Positions 6,328 through 11,030 of a DNA stretch of 11,030 nt are shown piece by piece. Position 1 is the first letter of the stretch; each line of letters begins with the position of its first letter. A program made the translations under genes and the position numbers. The notes below the pieces were generated by a model. It worked only from the letters and a program-made list of their open reading frames with translations, was not told where the DNA came from and ran no database searches. This stretch comes from an uncultured Bdellovibrionales bacterium (GTDB taxonomy: Bacteria; Bdellovibrionota; FAC87; UBA2466), in contig CALCZU010000062.1 of NCBI GenBank assembly GCA_937903155.1, positions 1-11,030 on the forward strand, in the 5' to 3' direction.

Positions 6328-8712
6328 TTGAAAACAAGTCTATCGATTCGTGTTACTTTATTTTCATTTTTTTTACTCGCCAGCTTTTCTCAAGTCTTTG
6401 CCGCTAGAACCTCCTGCGAACAATTTTTAGGTGGGTTCGGAAAACCTCGCAAATCCGTTCTCGCGATTCACAGAGAACTCTCAGATGAAATTGCCCGCCA
6501 ACCCAAGCTCTTAGAACCCGCACCTCTCAGCGGAAAAGAAATTATTCCTTTATCTCCCGATCCCGAAACAAATCCTGAAACGATTGTACCTTTGAAACCT
6601 GCTGCGGGACCGCATCCAGAATTTCTTCCTTTAAAACTTGCAGATAGAACCAAAGAAAATCCAAAAGATCGGATCGTTCCACTCGAGCATGAGTCTCCGC
6701 TCGAAGACGATATCGTTCCTTTACAATACCGACCCGCTCCTCATTGGCTGACGCGCCCTTTTATCGCACGCTCTGAAAATGAAAAGGCTCCGAAGTGGCG
6801 GGGGCTTTTAACGCCTCACGAAGCGACTCCTTGGCGTTGGTATCATTATCCCATCGCACCGCTTGCATTTCCTTTTTGGTGGACGAACTACGCTTTGCAA
6901 GCGATTCCGAGACAGTTTGGTTACAAAGTCACTCCCGGAAACTTTCTAACCTATAATCTTTCTGAAGCTCCCATTCGCTGGTTAACCGACCAACCCTATC
7001 GCTTAAGAAAATGGATCACAGTCCCTATCGCGATTGTGGGAAGTCTTTACACCGTCGGTGAAGTGACCGACGCGGCGGTGAAGTATTTTAATAAGACCGT
7101 CATTGATGAACCTCTCGCGGACTACGTGAAAGATCTTATCGAAGAAAATGCAGCCGTTTGGGATAGACATATTGAATCTGACTACGCTTATCACTCCATT
7201 AAAGTGCGTCTCGACGCCGGAAAAATTTCTAAAGCAAAAGCGCGGCAAGAAGCTTTTAATATGAACCGCGCTTTAGAACACTACTTAAAGATTCTGAACG
7301 AAGACGACACGGCGTTTGAAGACAACGCAGAAAACTGGGAGCATTTCTTAAAGTATCCGTTTTTTAACCGAGTCAAAAGGCTAATCGATGGGCATGGGAA
7401 AGAAGAAGGCTATCGTTTTGCAGAGGGGTTTAATCCAAATCTGACCCATGAGCAAAAAGCGGCATTAATGCAGCTCACTCACGAAAAAATGTTAACGTTC
7501 CAAAGAATTGAAAGTTGGATTACGAAACTTGAACGAAACGAGCCTTTGACCGAAGCTGAAAAGAAGTGGGTTGAAGGATACACCGATGCGGACGGAAAAC
7601 GAGTCCCCGGTTACATGGAAGATCCGCTTTTGAAACATCTGCTTTTGACTCTATTGCCTCCTGAAATCAAGGGACCCGGAATCCCGGAAGTCGACGACAA
7701 GGGAAATAAAGTCAGCCGAGGTTATCGCCTCTTAGAGAATGGCCAGGAAGTCAAAGACGAGTACGGTCAGGTCAGCAGACGCTATTTGACTCCAAAAGAA
7801 CTGATTTACTGGATGCAATATTGGCAAGACAAAAACACCAAGCAAAACGAAGACAGAGTCGTAGGCCGTATCCAACTGCGTGACGGTACCGAAATCAATC
7901 TTTGCGATGAAGATTTTAAGCAAGTCATCATTCAAGGAATCCGTTCGGGAGATGATGCGTATAAGGCAAATCGAAAAGCCGAGTACGAAAAGAAGAAGCA
8001 AAAAGAAAAAGAGGCCCATGAGCAAAAAGTCTTATCTCAAGCGCCGCATTGGGAACAAGAAATTGAATCGAATCCTTTATATCTTTCTCTCAAAGAGCAA
8101 AAAGCTGAAGGAAAAATGAAAGAGCTTCCTCTGTACCTAGCAGCTTCCAAATTAAAAAGTTCGCAGGACGCTTACCACGATACGGTGAAGAGTTATCCTG
8201 AGATCTTAAAGAAGGATCCGGAGAATTGGGATATCCTGATTCAAACGCCGCTCTTCAAAAAAGTGAAACAGTATTTCGAAGCAGGCGCGAAAGAAGAAGG
8301 TTATTCTTACAAACCCGGCTTTACTGAAAAACTCAGCGAAGCCCAAAAAGGGGCTTTGGTAGATTCGCAACATTCAAGACTGAATAGTTTCCAAAACATT
8401 GATTCTTGGATCGCAAAGGCCTCGAAAAACGAAGCCCTGACCGAACAAGAAAAAGCTTGGGCGAACGAATTGCAAAATTCTCCCTTCGTAAAATATTTAA
8501 TGCAAAAAGCGCCTAAAGAAATGGGTGGCAATGGAGAGTTGTCGAAAGAACAACTCAGCTTTTGGTTGAAAGGCCATCAAGAAGCCGATTTTGAAAGAAA
8601 AGAAGACGAAATTCTTTTAAGAACTCCGACTCAAGGCAATAAACAAATCAGCCGCATGAGTTCAACCGCTCAAAAAGAAATCTTCGAAAAACTTAAAGCA
8701 GAAATAAAATAA
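6328..8712 (+). CDS. Large exported repeat protein with TTG start (function unknown)
   Basis: A 794-residue protein starting at TTG, supported by a G-run site and a signal peptide (1-25, cleavage after VFA). Residues 63-132 hold six x-x-P-L motifs (APL, IIPL, IVPL, FLPL, IVPL, IVPL) spaced mostly 13-17 residues apart. Residues 139-200 are unusually rich in tryptophan, proline and tyrosine, and 229-247 is a short hydrophobic stretch that could be membrane-associated. The rest consists of two diverged copies of one domain: about 277-508 and 573-761. Both begin W-[DE]-x2-IES and contain ENW, F-x-[KR]-V-K, KEEGY, F-x3-[IL]-x-SWI and LT-E. The first copy carries an insertion at about 420-487. A lysine/glutamate-rich linker (545-570) joins them. 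Cysteines are only at 30 and 526. I find no known domain or active site. It is probably co-expressed with the family A gene 41 bp upstream, which suggests a partnership. Confidence 0.85.
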   Translation: MKTSLSIRVTLFSFFLLASFSQVFAARTSCEQFLGGFGKPRKSVLAIHRELSDEIARQPKLLEPAPLSGKEIIPLSPDPETNPETIVPLKPAAGPHPEFLPLKLADRTKENPKDRIVPLEHESPLEDDIVPLQYRPAPHWLTRPFIARSENEKAPKWRGLLTPHEATPWRWYHYPIAPLAFPFWWTNYALQAIPRQFGYKVTPGNFLTYNLSEAPIRWLTDQPYRLRKWITVPIAIVGSLYTVGEVTDAAVKYFNKTVIDEPLADYVKDLIEENAAVWDRHIESDYAYHSIKVRLDAGKISKAKARQEAFNMNRALEHYLKILNEDDTAFEDNAENWEHFLKYPFFNRVKRLIDGHGKEEGYRFAEGFNPNLTHEQKAALMQLTHEKMLTFQRIESWITKLERNEPLTEAEKKWVEGYTDADGKRVPGYMEDPLLKHLLLTLLPPEIKGPGIPEVDDKGNKVSRGYRLLENGQEVKDEYGQVSRRYLTPKELIYWMQYWQDKNTKQNEDRVVGRIQLRDGTEINLCDEDFKQVIIQGIRSGDDAYKANRKAEYEKKKQKEKEAHEQKVLSQAPHWEQEIESNPLYLSLKEQKAEGKMKELPLYLAASKLKSSQDAYHDTVKSYPEILKKDPENWDILIQTPLFKKVKQYFEAGAKEEGYSYKPGFTEKLSEAQKGALVDSQHSRLNSFQNIDSWIAKASKNEALTEQEKAWANELQNSPFVKYLMQKAPKEMGGNGELSKEQLSFWLKGHQEADFERKEDEILLRTPTQGNKQISRMSSTAQKEIFEKLKAEIK
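6514..6723 (+). repeat. Periodic x-x-P-L motifs in the 794-residue protein
   Basis: Encoded motifs end at residues 67, 75, 89, 102, 119 and 132. Four are I-[IV]-P-L. They sit in an acidic/proline-rich, probably unfolded stretch just after the N-terminal region, as expected for repeated short binding motifs. Confidence 0.5.
7156..8610 (+). repeat. Diverged tandem domain duplication in the 794-residue protein
   Basis: Copy 1 covers residues about 277-508 (7156-7851) and copy 2 about 573-761 (8044-8610). Matching landmarks in order: W-[DE]-x2-IES-[DN]-x2-Y-x-S-x-K, [AP]ENW, F-x-[KR]-V-K, KEEGY, GF, L-x2-[AE]-Q-K-[AG]-AL, F-Q-[RN]-I-[ED]-SWI, NE-[PA]-LTE, [KA]W, L-[TS]-K-E-x-L/I-W. Similarity is clear in protein but weak in DNA, so the duplication is old. 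Confidence 0.75.
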
Positions 8713-8719
8713 AACTTTC

Positions 8720-9796
8720 TTATTGTTGCTCTTTTAACTTTCTCAGTTTTTCGAGAGCCTTTTCTTTGCGTTCTCTTTCAGCTGCATCGGCTTTTGCTTT
8801 TTCTTCGGCGGCCTTGTCAACGACTGGAGCCGTTGGACGGGTGGTTGCGGGCTGAGAGTTATGTGTGCTCGGTGAAGTCGAATGCGTTGAGGGCGTCGTA
8901 GTGTCTCTTTTTACGTGCGGTTCGCCTTCTAATGTCGCTTTGAGATCGGCATCGTTACGGAGAACACCTGTTTCTTCGAATGCCGAGGTAATATCCGCGT
9001 AGGCTTTTGTTCCCGCTTTTTGAAAGTTTTTAAGAGTGTCAGCGCTGACCGTGTGAAACTTCGGCTCTGCTCCCCCTTCGACGACTTCGTACGCTTGGGC
9101 AACATGGTCGCCCACGTCTACAAGAACGTAGAGCTTTCCGAGTTTACGGACGGCACGAACCTTTGCTCCCGCGCGATTCAGTCTTGGAATTTTATTAGAG
9201 ATTTTCCAGGCAGCCATTTCGGCTCCGGCGACTCCGACTTCTTTCAAAAGCTCTGGATCCAAATTGGCGCGATATTTCGAGTCTTTGGCTGCAGCATAAC
9301 CCTTTTCTTTATTGAAGCGCGAGTCCACTTCAAATTTTTTATCCGGGATAGAATCATCGTGAATATGCTCATCCGGAGGTAAAAGAGGATATTCCAATTT
9401 GTCGGATCCTTTAGCGCGTTTGGCTTCAAGCATCGCAACCCCGGCAGAGTTAGTGACGAGTGCGGTAAATTCTTGTTTGTCGGCTCTGAAAGGGACCTTA
9501 CTCGAATCCGCAATATTCATTTTGATCTGAATTTTATATTCTTTAGGATTAAAACTATCCGAGGATCCGTAGATCGTATACTCATCCACGCCAACGTGAT
9601 TCTTTTTGAAGTAAATCTCTTTCTCGAGTTTCACCGGTTTCCAGTAACTAACATTGTCTTTGTTTTTTTCGTCATCGAGTCCCAAGATGTGGTTCACCAT
9701 CTGCGTGACCTGATCCCGCTCTTTTTCGGCGTGTAGAATTCGGCTGAAGACAAGGTGAAGTGCCAGGGCGATAAGGATTTTAGTTTGTGTTTTCAT
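8720..9796 (-). CDS. Exported protein, family A copy 3, cysteine-free (function unknown)
   Basis: A 358-residue paralogue of the genes at 3851-4942 and 5276-6286. The ATG at 9794-9796 is chosen because the signal peptide begins there (1-23, cleavage after LHA). A TTG 51 bases upstream is in frame but has no ribosome site. The family core is present: DEYTIYGSS at 71-79 and PKEYKIQIK at 84-92, then AGAE near 190, His231 in H-x3-A-x-E-V-V and GGAEPK at 241-246. The linker has two PSTH units (302-312), followed by a long charged C-terminal helix (328-358). Unlike its relatives the whole protein has no cysteine: both conserved positions are replaced, the first by glutamine at about residue 29. No Shine-Dalgarno sequence precedes the ATG, while a TACAAT hexamer lies ten bases upstream, so the transcript may be almost leaderless. 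The stop is 7 bp from the stop of the convergent 794-residue gene, with no terminator between. Confidence 0.83.
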   Translation of the reverse strand: MKTQTKILIALALHLVFSRILHAEKERDQVTQMVNHILGLDDEKNKDNVSYWKPVKLEKEIYFKKNHVGVDEYTIYGSSDSFNPKEYKIQIKMNIADSSKVPFRADKQEFTALVTNSAGVAMLEAKRAKGSDKLEYPLLPPDEHIHDDSIPDKKFEVDSRFNKEKGYAAAKDSKYRANLDPELLKEVGVAGAEMAAWKISNKIPRLNRAGAKVRAVRKLGKLYVLVDVGDHVAQAYEVVEGGAEPKFHTVSADTLKNFQKAGTKAYADITSAFEETGVLRNDADLKATLEGEPHVKRDTTTPSTHSTSPSTHNSQPATTRPTAPVVDKAAEEKAKADAAERERKEKALEKLRKLKEQQ

Positions 9797-9806
9797 GATA
9801 AGAATA

Positions 9807-9835
9807 ATTGTAGGGGAGAGAAGACGCGAAAACAA
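9807..9835 (-). promoter_or_regulatory. Candidate promoter of family A copy 3, near-leaderless
   Basis: On the minus strand TTGTTT (9830-9835, 3 of 6), 17-bp spacer and TACAAT (9807-9812, 5 of 6). The predicted start near 9800 leaves only about four bases before the ATG at 9796. The -35 is poor. Confidence 0.3.
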
Positions 9836-9872
9836 GCGATCCGCCAACGCGCAGGCGCACTGTAAAGGAGTT

Positions 9873-9887
9873 GCGTCAAATTGACGC
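9873..9887. promoter_or_regulatory. 15-bp palindrome between family A copy 3 and the small membrane gene
   Basis: GCGTCAA, one central A, TTGACGC. It lies 77 bp upstream of the family A copy 3 start and 29 bp after the stop of the membrane-protein gene. Symmetry of this type suits a dimeric regulator; as RNA it would form only a 5-bp stem, too weak for a terminator. Confidence 0.35.
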
Positions 9888-9915
9888 GTTTTGACCTGAA
9901 AGAACGATTTTCGGT

Positions 9916-10248
9916 CTATCGAGACTGAAATCCGACCGCGATCGCAATGAGTGCGATCACAAAAGCCCAGTACTCCATCGGAATAAAGAAAAGGCTGTGT
10001 CTTTGTTTGAGTATCACTGGCTGTCCGGTCGCCGGGTCGATGAGAATTTTACCGGGACGGCCATTCAAACGCTTACCCAAAAACCAAACCAAAAGGCTTG
10101 CGAGTCCAAAGCTGAAGAGCCTCAAAAGCAGATTGTTATCGTAGAGAGTGTCGTCTCCCGTAACCCATTTGCAGAGCACTCCTCCTAATACAAGCGTTGC
10201 GATGGGGATCAACGCCGCTAAAAATCCGAATCCAGACCAAATAATCAT
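9916..10248 (-). CDS. Small three-helix inner-membrane protein
   Basis: A 110-residue protein with three predicted membrane helices at about 4-26, 40-58 and 92-108. Between helices 2 and 3 is a soluble segment (61-90) with GRPGKILIDPATGQ and then RHSLFFIP leading to MEYW. I have seen a similar arrangement (a D-x-x-TG-x-x-V strand followed by RH-x-LFFIP-x-x-W) in conserved hypothetical membrane proteins of diverse bacteria, but I know of no assigned function. The start has AAGGAG with a 7-base gap. It is divergent from the glutathione S-transferase gene (102 bp apart), so they may share a control region. It is not obviously related to the exported protein cluster. Confidence 0.8.
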   Translation of the reverse strand: MIIWSGFGFLAALIPIATLVLGGVLCKWVTGDDTLYDNNLLLRLFSFGLASLLVWFLGKRLNGRPGKILIDPATGQPVILKQRHSLFFIPMEYWAFVIALIAIAVGFQSR

Positions 10249-10298
10249 TTCCTAACTCCTTAAATTTTCAACCGAGCTTTGCAATGGTGGTGCCAGCA

Positions 10299-10327
10299 TT
10301 TACGGAGAAGAAATAACGAGATAAAGT
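10299..10327 (+). promoter_or_regulatory. Weak candidate promoter of the GST gene
   Basis: TTTACG (10299-10304, 4 of 6), 17-bp spacer, TAAAGT (10322-10327, 4 of 6). The implied leader is only about 17 bases, just enough for the GAGAGGG site at 10338-10344. Confidence 0.22.
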
Positions 10328-10350
10328 ATTTCTTTTTGAGAGGGCAAATC

Positions 10351-10959
10351 ATGAGCGATCAAATTACTTTTTATCACAACCCAATGTCTCGCGGCCGCAT
10401 TGTTCACTGGATGCTCGAAGAAATCGGAGCACCTTACGAAATAAAAATCCTGGATTTTACAAAAAGAGAGCACAAGACTCCTGCGTTCCTTGCAATCAAT
10501 CCGATGGGAAAGATCCCAACGATTGTGCATCGAGGAGTGGTAGTCACCGAAACTGCCGCCATCTGCGCCTATCTTGCCGACGCGTTTTCAGAAAAAAAAT
10601 TAGCGCCGGCTTTAAATGATCCCAAACGCGGAACTTACTTGAGATGGTTCTTCTTCGCGGCAGGGTGTCTTGAAACCGCGGTGGTCGACAAAATGTTAAC
10701 AAGACCTCCGACCGAGCGCACTTCAGCCATTGGCTACGGAACCTACGAAGACACGATTAAAGCGGCCGAAACAGCGGTACACCCGGGGCCGTATATTTTA
10801 GGCGACACCTTCAGTGCGGCTGATCTCTACCTCGCGTCTTCTTTCGCCTTCGGAATAATGACCAAAGTAATTCAGGCAACCCCTGTCATTAAAGATTACG
10901 TTGCTCGCTGCAACGATCGCCCGTCATTCCAACGATTCAGCGAGTACTACAACCAGTAA
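10351..10959 (+). CDS. Glutathione S-transferase family protein
   Basis: A 202-residue cytosolic protein of typical GST length. The N-terminal thioredoxin-like domain (about 1-80) has NPMSRGR at 10-16, where Ser13 is the likely glutathione-activating residue. NPMGKIPT at 50-57 contains the cis-proline (Pro56), and TETAAI at 66-71 carries the acidic residue and threonine that hold the glutamyl part of glutathione. The all-helical C-terminal domain contains GDTFSAADLYLA at 151-162, the N-capping box motif with Asp158. The reaction is expected to be glutathione conjugation or a related thiol reaction; the substrate cannot be told. The ATG at 10351 is preferred over the in-frame ATG at 10279 because GAGAGGG precedes it and the protein then begins at the first strand. 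Nothing links it to the exported cluster. Confidence 0.93.
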   Translation: MSDQITFYHNPMSRGRIVHWMLEEIGAPYEIKILDFTKREHKTPAFLAINPMGKIPTIVHRGVVVTETAAICAYLADAFSEKKLAPALNDPKRGTYLRWFFFAAGCLETAVVDKMLTRPPTERTSAIGYGTYEDTIKAAETAVHPGPYILGDTFSAADLYLASSFAFGIMTKVIQATPVIKDYVARCNDRPSFQRFSEYYNQ

Positions 10960-10961
10960 AC

Positions 10962-10988
10962 GGTACGGCCTACCTTTTTGCGCGTACC
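10962..10988 (+). terminator. Weak hairpin after the GST gene
   Basis: GGTACG at 10962-10967 pairs with CGTACC at 10983-10988 across a 15-base loop, starting two bases after the stop codon. A T run follows only at 10996-11000, so termination is doubtful. Confidence 0.2.
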
Positions 10989-11012
10989 CCCGACCTTTTT
11001 ACATTTCACCGC

Positions 11013-11030
11013 CTGTCATTGCGAGGGTGC
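11013..11030 (+). repeat. Short interspersed repeat, right copy
   Basis: CTGTCATTGCGAGGGTGC, inverted relative to the copy at 62-79 with one mismatch in 18. It runs into the window end and may continue beyond it. Confidence 0.5.

Noticed and set aside
9797..9847. Upstream TTG start for family A copy 3
   Set aside because: No ribosome site, and it displaces the signal peptide by 17 residues.
10279..10350. 24-residue extension of the GST
   Set aside because: The GST fold starts at MSDQITFYH, and a purine-rich site precedes the ATG at 10351.

Overview
The window looks like chromosomal accessory DNA from a Gram-negative bacterium. Six of its eight genes encode proteins with classical Sec signal peptides and AxA-type cleavage sites, and base composition is moderate (mid-40s percent GC by eye, not computed). 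Expanded families of lysine-rich, uncharacterised exported proteins remind me of Bdellovibrionota or other delta-proteobacteria-like lineages. That is an impression from style; no marker gene here proves it.

Layout. Positions 1-109 carry a 24-bp tandem direct repeat resembling an insertion-sequence end, and a short interspersed repeat whose near-identical inverted partner closes the window (11013-11030). Then, on the minus strand, come two paralogous exported coiled-coil proteins ('family B', 1728-3260 followed by 110-1699, a likely operon). A 590-bp divergent intergenic region follows. On the plus strand are two paralogues of a second exported family ('family A', 3851-4942 and 5276-6286), separated by a clear intrinsic terminator. 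The second of these probably forms an operon with a 794-residue exported protein (6328-8712, TTG start) built around a diverged tandem duplication. A third family A gene (8720-9796) converges on it from the minus strand, with 7 bp between stop codons. The right end holds two unrelated-looking genes: a small three-helix membrane protein (9916-10248, minus) and a glutathione S-transferase (10351-10959, plus).

How the genes may fit together. Three family A genes, two family B genes and one large repeat protein, all exported, sit side by side with nothing else between them. This suggests a locally amplified set of envelope or extracellular proteins that may act together. Mature family A proteins 1 and 2, both family B proteins and the large protein each contain exactly two cysteines, while the third family A protein has none. 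A disulfide that has been lost together in one paralogue would explain this. No enzymatic domain, toxin motif or known secretion-system component is recognisable in these six proteins, so their function is unknown. Regulatory features that can be pointed to are G-run ribosome binding sites before four of the six genes, two promoter candidates with the same -10 hexamer and 16-bp spacer, alternative hairpins over the start of the second family A gene, and a nearly leaderless start for the third.
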